Assembly: GCA_012837605.1 (NCBI GenBank)
Contig: DUQV01000006.1
Coordinates: 1 to 37,064, forward strand
Length of the DNA: 37,064 bases
From: Clostridiales bacterium
Lineage (GTDB): Bacteria > Bacillota > Clostridia > Lachnospirales > Lachnospiraceae
Direction: 5' to 3'
Shown: positions 1 through 6,845 of the stretch, in pieces
Layout: each line of letters opens with the position of its first letter
Position numbering within the stretch: the first letter of the stretch is position 1
Notes under the pieces: model-generated
Database searches by the model: none
What the model saw: the letters and a program-made list of their open reading frames with translations, nothing else
What the model was told of the DNA's origin: nothing
Program-made: the position numbers and the translations under genes

Positions 1-2
1 AG

Positions 3-698
3 AAGAGCATCACAGTAGCAGTATCAATAATAACAGTAGGTACAGGTGCAAGCGTCATCGCTGATAAAGGGTTAAAGGTTGGTATAAAGATAATACTGTC
101 CGATATATTAGCAGATGCAGTATCAACTATGACGATTGAAGTACTTAACGGATCACCGGAGAGCATCAAGCTGTTAGCGGGATTATTAGCTGGAATAGCA
201 ACCGGACAGATAACCAATGAAGCATTGTTAAAATCTTCCGTAGATGATATAATAGATACATTAGATTCGGCTGATAATCTTACTAAGAACATAGATTATG
301 ACAGTGCTAAGAACCTGAATAAAAGTAAAAATGTTCTTGCAGGAAGAGCAGATGATGTTCCCGTCAGTGCCTTGGATAACGGTAATGGATTAAAGGGTGG
401 CACTGGGAGTATTAAGGGAGCGAGTGGGACTAATCTAGATAAAATCAAACAAATTATTAAGAACGGAGAGATAAAAGGTAATAACATTATAAGTAAAATT
501 GATGATAATACTCAAGTGATTTTTAGGCGTGATACTGGCGCAAATGCACATCCAATAAGATCCCAAGGATATGACCAGCCTGTAAATCATTATAATGTCG
601 AAATACAGACTAAAACTGCTGCAGGAAAATGGAAATCTAAATGCTCTTATCATATCATTTTAGATAATGAAGGTAATATAATTGATTTTTTTGATTAG
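3..698 (+). CDS. 3' part of a polymorphic-toxin-like protein (C-terminal toxin domain)
   Basis: The reading frame is open from the first complete codon at base 3, so the gene starts outside the window and the ATG at 129 is internal. The visible 231 residues begin with a hydrophobic, Gly/Ala/Ile/Val-rich helical stretch (about residues 1-70), then a polar low-complexity linker rich in Asn, Asp, Gly and Lys, then a compact C-terminal module of about 75 residues. That module holds FRRDTGANAHPI, NHYNVEIQT and SYHIILDNEGNIIDFF, a beta-rich pattern with conserved-looking His, Arg and Tyr residues. A variable C-terminal module followed 10 bases later by a small acidic gene is the usual layout of a polymorphic toxin and its immunity gene. 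I cannot name the toxin family. A small RNase-like fold is possible but is only inference. The module could also be an inactive remnant. Confidence 0.6.
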   Translation, partial: KSITVAVSIITVGTGASVIADKGLKVGIKIILSDILADAVSTMTIEVLNGSPESIKLLAGLLAGIATGQITNEALLKSSVDDIIDTLDSADNLTKNIDYDSAKNLNKSKNVLAGRADDVPVSALDNGNGLKGGTGSIKGASGTNLDKIKQIIKNGEIKGNNIISKIDDNTQVIFRRDTGANAHPIRSQGYDQPVNHYNVEIQTKTAAGKWKSKCSYHIILDNEGNIIDFFD

Positions 699-708
699 GA
701 GGAAGTTT

Positions 709-1041
709 ATGGAGTATAAAATTTACATTGACAATGATGAACATGATGAGTTTGAAGAGAAAGCAGATAATGTAGCTGTAGTTGATGTATATGATAATAA
801 CGGAAAGAGGATAAATGATAAAGTAAAAGTACAGATATATTTAAGTAAGAACGCTTTACTGGGATTAGGTACTGAATTAATAAGGTTAGCACATAATTAC
901 GCAGAAGGAAAACATTATCATATAACCCCGGCAGAGAAAGAAATGATATGTCAGAGTATGGGGATATTCCTTACACCTGATAGCAGTGAGCTAATTATAA
1001 CTTGTTGTAATAATAAAATAATTGATGATTATTTCGAATAA
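709..1041 (+). CDS. probable immunity protein for the upstream toxin-like gene
   Basis: This encodes 110 residues and begins at the ATG at 709, where AGGAGG (698-703) sits at normal spacing; the upstream in-frame ATG at 682 lies inside the previous gene and has no such site. The protein is acidic, soluble and lacks membrane segments or a signal peptide. It opens with a strand-rich, Asp/Glu-rich half (YIDNDEHDEFEEKADN), followed by LSKNALLGLGTELIRLAHNY, a predicted helix, and HYHITPAEKEM. Size, acidity and tight position after a toxin-like C-terminus match known immunity proteins, which bind and neutralise the cognate toxin in the cytoplasm. The LSKNALLGLG segment reminds me of the Imm32-type family, but this is from memory and weak. 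Function is inferred from context only. Confidence 0.55.
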   Translation: MEYKIYIDNDEHDEFEEKADNVAVVDVYDNNGKRINDKVKVQIYLSKNALLGLGTELIRLAHNYAEGKHYHITPAEKEMICQSMGIFLTPDSSELIITCCNNKIIDDYFE

Positions 1042-1093
1042 TAAATATTATTATATCACTCACCATCAATATGTAGCGTGAGAGTATTAAATC

Positions 1094-1198
1094 AAAACCC
1101 GGTAGACCAATAAATGATATGATCCCCCTTAAGTAGATTTTGGTTATTTACATTGTCTACTTAAGGGAGATCATATCATAGAAGGTAAGTCGGGTTTT
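1094..1198. repeat. 105-bp palindromic element (long hairpin)
   Basis: Two 24-base arms, 1114-1137 and 1156-1179, are inverted copies with a single mismatch (C versus T) around an 18-base loop. An outer pair, AAAACCCG (1094-1101) and CGGGTTTT (1191-1198), extends the symmetry. The right side ends in a T-rich run (tttcccttttg), so it could act as a terminator for the immunity gene. The arms are longer than most intrinsic terminators, and the site lies among transposon debris, so a MITE or a solo pair of insertion-sequence ends is equally possible. No coding potential is visible inside. Confidence 0.6.
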
Positions 1199-1273
1199 CC
1201 CTTTTGTAAACACATGACATATGTATTACAGCGCGTCACAATATATGCATAACGAAATACTGTAGGTGCAAAA

Positions 1274-1663
1274 ATGTCTACAAAAAGAAATAGTATGTTA
1301 AGAGTAAGGTTTACGTAAATGCTATCAAATGAACTGGATTCCATCATAGCTGAATTACAAACACAGATGCCGGAAGCAAGTGTTACTACATCGAGTATTG
1401 CAAGATATGCTTTGGAGAAATATGTCAGTGATTATATTGCTAAGCGTGATGGAACCAAGATTTTTATTAAAATAGGTACAGAAGGTGCCACAGATGATGG
1501 CATCAAAAATCTTTATAATCTTGTTTCCAAGATGTTAGATGATACAAAGGAGAATTACTCACAGTCAGTTCATTACATGGTTGGAGAGATTTTAGAGCCT
1601 CTGATGATGAAGATGGCAAGACTCATGAAGCTAAAGAAGACGGAGGTGAAGGCGAATGAGTAA
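1274..1663 (+). pseudogene. small mobile-element-type gene with an in-frame stop near its start
   Basis: A start at 1274 has an AGGTG ribosome site (1264-1268) and opens with MSTKRNSMLRVRFT, which looks like the first strand of a ribbon-helix-helix type DNA-binding protein. The frame then meets TAA at 1316-1318 and resumes directly at ATG 1319 for another 114 residues (LSNELDSIIAELQTQMPEA..., SSIARYALEKYVSDYI, later a helical C-terminal half with LEPLMMKMARLMKL). The two parts read as one protein of about 129 residues with one nonsense codon. The ATG at 1319 lacks a ribosome site of its own. The next short frame starts inside its last codons, as in a mobile-element operon. I do not recognise the family, and the DNA-binding role is inferred. 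A truncated but functional product from 1319 cannot be excluded. Confidence 0.45.
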
Positions 1664-1751
1664 GAAGAAGTACACTGTACGCTGCCCTCACTGCAATCAC
1701 AGGGTATTTGATGCCGATTATGCTGATGTTGAAGTCAAATGTCCGAATTAG
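1656..1751 (+). pseudogene. zinc-ribbon gene fragment, cut by the IS110 remnant
   Basis: This short frame overlaps the end of the previous one and encodes 31 residues containing TVRCPHCNHRVFDADYADVEVKCPN. CPHC is the first half of a treble-clef or zinc-ribbon knuckle, and the second knuckle begins with KCPN and then stops. Intact proteins of this kind continue with a second Cys (CPNC). Here the DNA changes at about 1740 into the IS110-like sequence, so the second half of the zinc site is lost. It is most likely the 5' part of a small zinc-ribbon gene truncated by insertion or recombination. Confidence 0.45.
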
Positions 1752-2070
1752 ACAATCTGGCAAGGTTTATGGGTTTGGCTCCGGTACAGTTTAGTTCTGC
1801 AGGTAAAGGAAAAGACCAAAGATGTAGAAATGGTAACAGGGCACTCAATGCAATCTTTCGTTTTCTTGCCATTCAGATGGTGGCTGTTTCACCATCAGGA
1901 AAGCCAAGACACCCGGTATTTCGAGAATACTTCGAGCAGAAGGTCAAAGAGGGGTCAAAGAGGGTAAGAATAAACCACAGGCGCTTGTATACGTGGCAAG
2001 AAGGCTTGTTAGAATTATCTACGGTATGATGAAAACTAAGACAGAGTACAGGTCATATGAGAAAGTTTAG
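1739..2070 (+). pseudogene. IS110-family transposase, C-terminal remnant with a frameshift
   Basis: The conceptual product carries the C-terminal hallmarks of IS110-type (Transposase_20) enzymes: LARFMGLAPVQFSSAGKGK, then GNRALNAIFRFLAIQ, then GKPRHPVFREYFEQKVKEGK, and after a frame change KPQALVYVARRLVRIIYGMM. An 11-base tandem duplication of GGTCAAAGAGG (copies at 1942-1952 and 1953-1963) shifts the frame; removing one copy restores a continuous reading frame to the TAG at 2068-2070. The N-terminal DEDD catalytic half is missing. IS110 elements normally move by a RuvC-like enzyme with a bridge RNA; no such function can remain here. Confidence 0.8.
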
Positions 2071-2394
2071 ATAAGAACTAGTTTTAATAAGTGCTCATAG
2101 TGTTTGGAAGTATTTTCTTTTTTTAGTTGAGTTATTGGGAAGGAAATAATATAATGGTTTTACTCCTTGTGGTGAGGGAGCGAGTAAGAATACTTTAGAG
2201 TTAATTTTGCTATAAAGCATTTATGTGAAGAAGGATATGAGACTACTTATGCAGAAATGAAACACTTTGATAAATGTTTTAATGGACAGCGTAAATATGT
2301 AGCAGTTGAGAAAAATAAGGTTATTTTAGATTTTAAATATGATGAATTAAAAAGGGGTGGTTATCGGTAAGATAGAAACAAAAGGAGTGATACC
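2071..2394 (+). pseudogene. orphan coding fragment before tag
   Basis: Between the IS110 remnant and tag there is no complete gene. A frame from 2188 to the TAA at 2368-2370 has 60 codons without a plausible start and codon use like a real gene (it contains IKHLCEEGYETTYAEMKHFD and VAVEKNKVILDFKYDEL). Just upstream another frame reads GFTPCGEGASKNTLEL before a stop, and the two could be joined by one frameshift. I read this as the 3' end of a lost gene. The family is not recognised. 2071-2150 shows nothing identifiable. Confidence 0.35.
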
Positions 2395-2973
2395 ATGGAT
2401 GAAAAAACAAGATGTGTATGGGCAGGGAATATCCCAATATACATAGACTATCATGATAATGAATGGGGAAGACCCGTTCATGATGACATCAGGCTCTTTG
2501 AAATGCTTATATTAGAAGGCATGCAGGCAGGACTTTCATGGTTAACAGTGCTTAAAAAGAGAGAGGCATTCAGGGAGGCTTTTGACGGATTTGACCCATA
2601 TAAGGTAGCTCTGTATGATGATGTGAAAATTCAAGAGCTTTTAGCAAATGAGAAATTAATAAGAAACCGGCTTAAAATCAATGCGGCTGTAAATAATGCC
2701 AAGGCTTTTTTGAAGGTTGTAGAGGAATACGAAAGCTTTGACAAATTCATATGGAGTTATGTTGATTATACACCTATTATAAATCAATGGAAGAAGATTA
2801 GTGATATGCCCGCCAGTACTCCGCTATCTGATAAGATAAGCAAAGATTTGAAGAAAATGGGCTTTAAGTTTGTTGGCTCTACTATAATTTATTCATTTAT
2901 GCAGGCTGTTGGCATGGTTAATGATCATATTACCGAGTGTTTTGCATATAAGGAATGTCTAAATCATAAGTAA
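2395..2973 (+). CDS. tag: DNA-3-methyladenine glycosylase I
   Basis: The 192-residue product excises 3-methyladenine from alkylated DNA and starts base-excision repair in the cytoplasm. It shows the Tag family pattern: RCVWAG at the N-terminus, YHDNEWGRP at 19-27, LFEMLILEGMQAGLSW at 34-49, and NDHITECF near the C-terminus. The four zinc ligands of the family are present as C7, H20, H178 and C182, with the last two four residues apart as expected. Length matches the usual 185-195. The ATG at 2395 follows AAAGGAGTG at good spacing. It is a single gene just right of the mobile-element debris and is the first intact core gene in the window. No regulator site was recognised. Confidence 0.95.
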   Translation: MDEKTRCVWAGNIPIYIDYHDNEWGRPVHDDIRLFEMLILEGMQAGLSWLTVLKKREAFREAFDGFDPYKVALYDDVKIQELLANEKLIRNRLKINAAVNNAKAFLKVVEEYESFDKFIWSYVDYTPIINQWKKISDMPASTPLSDKISKDLKKMGFKFVGSTIIYSFMQAVGMVNDHITECFAYKECLNHK

Positions 2974-3311
2974 ATTTTGCAGGGTCAGAGCATTTTCGGT
3001 TGCTGCGAGAAGTATGAGTGATACATTTAATGAAGATAAAAAATATAGTTTTGAAAAGGTGTTTATTATACTAAAAATTGAAGAAGATAGGGATATCCCC
3101 ATTAATTTTATTTAAAAATTTTATATTTCCCCATAATTTAGGAGGTAAGAATCATTTTTTTCATATCGATATATTTCTAGCAGAATGCTGCATATGATGA
3201 GTGGTGTAAGAATGATAAAAGCTATGAATAATGATTTAAACCGGGTAAAAAGCTGAATCATATGCTTTTACCCGGTTTAATATATTCATATATGGACTAT
3301 TGTACAGCCAC
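2974..3311. other. 338-bp convergent intergenic region
   Basis: This separates tag (plus strand) from the ferredoxin oxidoreductase beta gene (minus strand). The only clear element is the hairpin at 3236-3280. A 33-codon frame at 3014-3115 (ATG with a poor ribosome site, AT-rich, unrecognised) is probably not a gene. The rest is AT-rich and shows nothing I can name. Confidence 0.5.
3236..3280. terminator. bidirectional hairpin between convergent genes
   Basis: Arms TTAAACCGGGTAAAA(A)GC (3236-3253) and GCTTTTACCCGGTTTAA (3264-3280) form a strong stem with a 10-base loop. The position, 32 bases beyond the stop of the minus-strand gene, and the A-rich left and T-rich right sides fit an intrinsic terminator for the oxidoreductase operon. 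It may serve tag from the other side. Confidence 0.75.
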
Positions 3312-4160
3312 TTATACCAATTCCATCATCAGCTCCTGTAATACCTTGGGATCCTGTGTTTGATCAACAAGGGGTTCTTTACCTGCCAGTATATTATTCA
3401 TCTCATGATAATCAGGTCGGTCTTCACGGAAGAAGACACCTATTGGAATACGGTCTCCGAATTCCATTGCCCTTATCATAGCCTGGGTTCTATCTGAAGG
3501 ATCGAAATCATCCTCCAGATAATAGACTCTATCCCTATACCACCTAAAGGTGTTTATCTTATTAAAGCTGACACAGTTCTGAAATATATCCAGCAGAGCA
3601 TAACCCTTATAGGATATTGCTTCTTTCATCATGGCTGTAAGATGCTTATGGTCACCGCAAAAGGATCTTGCCACAAAACCGGCTCCTGCGGCTAATGCCA
3701 GAAGGACCGGGTTAAGCGGATGATTAATATTGCCGTCTGCCTGTGCATTTGTTAAATGTCCTAAAGCAGTAGTGGGTGAGGATTGTCCTTTAGTCAGTCC
3801 GTATATCTGGTTATCATGAACAAAATGAGCAATGTTTACATTGCGGCGTATAGCATGTATAAAATGATTTCCACCTTCACCGTATGAATCACCGTCACCG
3901 GTATTAACTATAACCGTAAGACCTTCATTAGCAATTTTTGCAGCAGATGCAGCAGGAAGGCTCCTGCCATGTAATCCGCAGAAAGTATTTGCACTGATAT
4001 ATTGAGGTGTTTTAGCTGCCTGACCTATTCCTGCGGCTATAAGAACCTCATGCGGATCCTTGCCTAACTCCTCTAATGCTGTCTTCAGACATTTTAATAT
4101 GCTGAAATTACCACAGCCGGGACACCATGCTGTTTCATATGTACTAAAGGATTTATTCAT
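3312..4160 (-). CDS. 2-oxoacid:ferredoxin oxidoreductase, beta subunit
   Basis: This 282-residue subunit binds thiamine diphosphate and an iron-sulfur cluster. With the upstream alpha subunit it would oxidatively decarboxylate a 2-oxoacid to acyl-CoA and pass electrons to ferredoxin. Visible motifs are WCPGCGNFSIL near the N-terminus, NTFCGLHGRSLP, the ThDP/Mg motif GDGDSYGEGGNHF, and DNQIYGLTKGQSSPT. Cysteines in WCPGCG and FCGLHG fit the single-cluster two-subunit class. The start at 4160 follows AAGGAGGG on the minus strand. It lies 16 bases downstream of the alpha gene and is clearly co-transcribed. The substrate (2-oxoglutarate, pyruvate, branched-chain or aryl 2-oxoacid) cannot be decided from sequence by eye, so I give no symbol. 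A terminator follows. Confidence 0.9.
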   Translation of the reverse strand: MNKSFSTYETAWCPGCGNFSILKCLKTALEELGKDPHEVLIAAGIGQAAKTPQYISANTFCGLHGRSLPAASAAKIANEGLTVIVNTGDGDSYGEGGNHFIHAIRRNVNIAHFVHDNQIYGLTKGQSSPTTALGHLTNAQADGNINHPLNPVLLALAAGAGFVARSFCGDHKHLTAMMKEAISYKGYALLDIFQNCVSFNKINTFRWYRDRVYYLEDDFDPSDRTQAMIRAMEFGDRIPIGVFFREDRPDYHEMNNILAGKEPLVDQTQDPKVLQELMMELV

Positions 4161-4176
4161 AGTAGCCCTCCTTGTC

Positions 4177-5835
4177 TTATATATTTTTCAGTCTGTCTAC
4201 GATTTCCTCTCCGGAAATCTGACGACCGTCATATTTTAGAATACTGCTGCTGCATTGTATTCCGGTTGTTTCTCTAATCAATCCTGCAAGCTGACCGGTG
4301 GCGTTTTGTTCTATGTTAATTATCATTTTCACTTTACCGGCTTTTTCTGTCAGAAGTCTGGTTGGCAGCGGATAGATATCACCAAAAACCAGTGCTCCGT
4401 ATTTGTTTTCATTTTCCGCATTAAGGGTTTTTACGGCTTCCTTAATAGGACCATATGTGGAGCCCCAACCGACAAGCAGGATATCACAATCCGCCTCCCC
4501 GATATATTCAGGTTCTTCCAATTCCTCAATTAATCCATCAAGCTTACGCATACGTTTATCAACCATATTTCTGCGTACATTGGCACTTTCTGTTATGGAG
4601 CCATATTCGTCATGCTCATCACTGTCGGCTGTAACGAAATAATTACCCTTTCCCGGAATCCGTCTAGGGGATATTCCATCGTCTGTTATGCGATATCTTA
4701 GATAATCACTGTCTTCTTCGGTAGAGACAATCGGTGCTCGGCTGATAATCTCAGACATATCATACATCTGTACAGTGGATGTGGAATCTCCCAAATACTG
4801 ATCGCTAAGGAGTATAACAGGTATCTGATATTTATCGGCTATATGAAAAGCACGGGCTGTCTGATAAAAGGCATCCGTATGATTTCGTAAGGCAATTACC
4901 ATTCGGGGAAATTCACCTTGGGCAGCGTGAATAGCAAATTTCAGATCACCTTGCTCTGTGCGTGTAGGTAAGCCTGTGGCAGGACCCGGTCGCTGAACAT
5001 TTGCTATTACAACCGGAATCTCAGTCATACCTGATAATCCTAAGGCTTCAACCATTAAAGAAAAACCACCGCCTGAAGTAGCTGTCATGGCTCTAACTCC
5101 TGCATAAGATGCACCTATTGACATATTAATAGCGGCTATCTCATCCTCAGCCTGCTCCATTACCACTCCTGCCAAGACCCCATGCCTTGACAGATACTCC
5201 ATAATAGATGTGGATGGCGACATGGGATATGCACTGTAGAATTTAAGTCCTGCGGCAATTGCACCTAGTGCCAGAGCCTGATTGCCGTTTATGAGCATGT
5301 GGTCTTTAAATCGGCCTCCGGTATGAGGATATTTAGTATCCACACTATCATATCCGAAACGGGCTGCCTCTTGGTTTATCTCAAGATAGTCCTTTTTAAT
5401 ATATGCTTTCATTATATCGTCAATATTATCAAGATTAACTCCGAAGATTTTGAGTATAGCTCCTACCGAGATGCTTCCGGTTACTCTGGGATTGCCCAGA
5501 TCCTTTGCTTTTTCTGACATAGCTATCCGAATAGCATCAAAATTACCCTTTAAGCTGCTGTCACACAGGATAAAACCATCTTCTTTAAGTTTATCCCGGT
5601 GAAGGTCGACAGTTTCTTCATTAAGTGCGATTAAACCGTCCAGTTTACTGCTGTGGGAGGTGATTACGTCGTTGCCAAATCTGATAATCATGAAGTTGTG
5701 TCCGCCACGAATACGTGACATAAAATCGCGAAGCGTATAGACAAAATAACCGGATCTTTTAAATGCTTTTTCCAATATAGATACGGTCGTGTCAATACCT
5801 TGGCCTGCTGCTCCACCAATTAGGATATTAAACAT
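4177..5835 (-). CDS. 2-oxoacid:ferredoxin oxidoreductase, fused gamma-alpha subunit
   Basis: The 552-residue protein has the gamma domain at about 1-180 (ILIGGAAGQGIDTT; SRIRGGHNFMIIRF) fused to the alpha pyrimidine-binding domain from about 190 (GNQALALGAIAAG, YPMSPSTSIMEYL, EQAEDEIAAINMSIGASYAG, TSGGGFSLMVEALGLSGM, QRPGPATGLPTRTEQGDL). This fusion is typical of two-subunit KorAB/VorAB-like enzymes in Clostridia. It supplies part of the ThDP site and the CoA-side domain. Start at 5835 with AAAGGAGG in the right place. It is the first gene of a two-gene operon with the beta subunit. A TATAAT-like -10 lies about 40 bases upstream (5873-5878 on the opposite strand), without a clear -35. No ferredoxin or delta subunit gene is next to it. 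Confidence 0.9.
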   Translation of the reverse strand: MFNILIGGAAGQGIDTTVSILEKAFKRSGYFVYTLRDFMSRIRGGHNFMIIRFGNDVITSHSSKLDGLIALNEETVDLHRDKLKEDGFILCDSSLKGNFDAIRIAMSEKAKDLGNPRVTGSISVGAILKIFGVNLDNIDDIMKAYIKKDYLEINQEAARFGYDSVDTKYPHTGGRFKDHMLINGNQALALGAIAAGLKFYSAYPMSPSTSIMEYLSRHGVLAGVVMEQAEDEIAAINMSIGASYAGVRAMTATSGGGFSLMVEALGLSGMTEIPVVIANVQRPGPATGLPTRTEQGDLKFAIHAAQGEFPRMVIALRNHTDAFYQTARAFHIADKYQIPVILLSDQYLGDSTSTVQMYDMSEIISRAPIVSTEEDSDYLRYRITDDGISPRRIPGKGNYFVTADSDEHDEYGSITESANVRRNMVDKRMRKLDGLIEELEEPEYIGEADCDILLVGWGSTYGPIKEAVKTLNAENENKYGALVFGDIYPLPTRLLTEKAGKVKMIINIEQNATGQLAGLIRETTGIQCSSSILKYDGRQISGEEIVDRLKNI

Positions 5836-6087
5836 TAATTCGCCTCCTTTGTTTTAGGGATGCCTTAAGTATATTATAAAACACCAAGCATTACAATCTT
5901 ATTAGGGTTTAGGATAGAATAAAAGCGCACATACAGATACAAACTGTATAATAGAAAGTGTTTTATGCTGCTTGCCTAGAACAGAACCTTACATTATAAT
6001 AAGCTTAGAATATGGACATGTGGTTTGTTAATACCGGTATTAGTGATGATAATTTAATGAGGTTAAATTCTATAAGGAGGTAGTATT

Positions 6088-6645
6088 ATGTCAAAAGCAT
6101 GTATTTTTCTTGCGGAGGGTTTTGAAGAGATTGAGGCATTAACAGTCGTTGATTTTTTAAGAAGAGCTGAAATTGAGATATCCATGGTATCTGTAACCGG
6201 AGATAAAAAGGTTAAAGGCTCGCATCAGATTACGGTATTGGCAGATATATTATTCGAAGAAGCAAATTTTGAAGACGCTGATATTTTAATTCTTCCGGGA
6301 GGAATGCCCGGGACAACAAATCTGACGAAGCATGAAGGGCTTGATAAATTACTAAGAGAATTTCATAAGAAGAATAAGAATATTGCAGCTATATGTGCAG
6401 CTCCGAGTGTGCTTGGAAGCAAGGGCTTGCTTGCAGGAAAGAGGGCAACCTGTTATCCGGGATTTGAAAGTAAATTAACAGGCAGTATTACTGCCGATCA
6501 GGATGTAGTCGTAGACGGCAATATTATTACATCGAAGGGTCCCGGAACAGCCATGGATTTTTCACTTGCACTTATAAGTAAGCTGGTTGGTAAGGATACT
6601 GCAAAAAGAATTGCTGATGGCGGCATATACAGGCATTTTAATTAA
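6088..6645 (+). CDS. DJ-1/PfpI family protein
   Basis: The 185-residue product is a full-length member of the ThiJ/DJ-1/PfpI superfamily. Members are cytoplasmic and have been assigned glyoxalase, deglycase or chaperone-like roles, which remain disputed. The sequence shows the subfamily pattern: FLAEGFEEIEALTVVDFLRR with the conserved Glu near the N-terminus, the ILPGGMPGTTNL loop, and the nucleophile elbow AAICAAPSVLG with its Cys, followed by YPGFES and TSKGPGTAMDFSLAL. The ATG at 6088 follows AAGGAGG. It stands alone between divergent and convergent neighbours, so context gives no further hint. The 252-bp region upstream (5836-6087) holds a TATAAT at 5947-5952 but no good matching -35. A hairpin terminator follows. 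Confidence 0.9.
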   Translation: MSKACIFLAEGFEEIEALTVVDFLRRAEIEISMVSVTGDKKVKGSHQITVLADILFEEANFEDADILILPGGMPGTTNLTKHEGLDKLLREFHKKNKNIAAICAAPSVLGSKGLLAGKRATCYPGFESKLTGSITADQDVVVDGNIITSKGPGTAMDFSLALISKLVGKDTAKRIADGGIYRHFN

Positions 6646-6670
6646 ATATGAATAATGAGATGATAACATA

Positions 6671-6710
6671 CAAAAGCACTTGTCCAAATTATTTTGGGCA
6701 AGTGCTTTTG
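6671..6710. terminator. hairpin after the DJ-1 gene
   Basis: CAAAAGCACTTGTCCAAA (6671-6688) pairs with TTTGGGCAAGTGCTTTTG (6693-6710), with one G-T pair, around a four-base loop. The A-rich left and T-rich right sides fit an intrinsic terminator 25 bases past the stop, possibly used in both directions with the convergent symporter gene. Confidence 0.8.
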
Positions 6711-6845
6711 TAAGCTGCTCTAATAGGAATAATTTTTATTAATTCTAAGTTTTAAATCAATAATTGATTTTACAGGAAGGAAATGGTATGATAAATTCAA
6801 ACTTAAGTTGGAAATGGGAGCGATTTTCGTTCCCCTAAATTTTAT

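Noticed and set aside
3014-3115. 33-codon frame after tag
   Set aside because: It has a poor ribosome site, no recognisable motif and strongly AT-driven composition.
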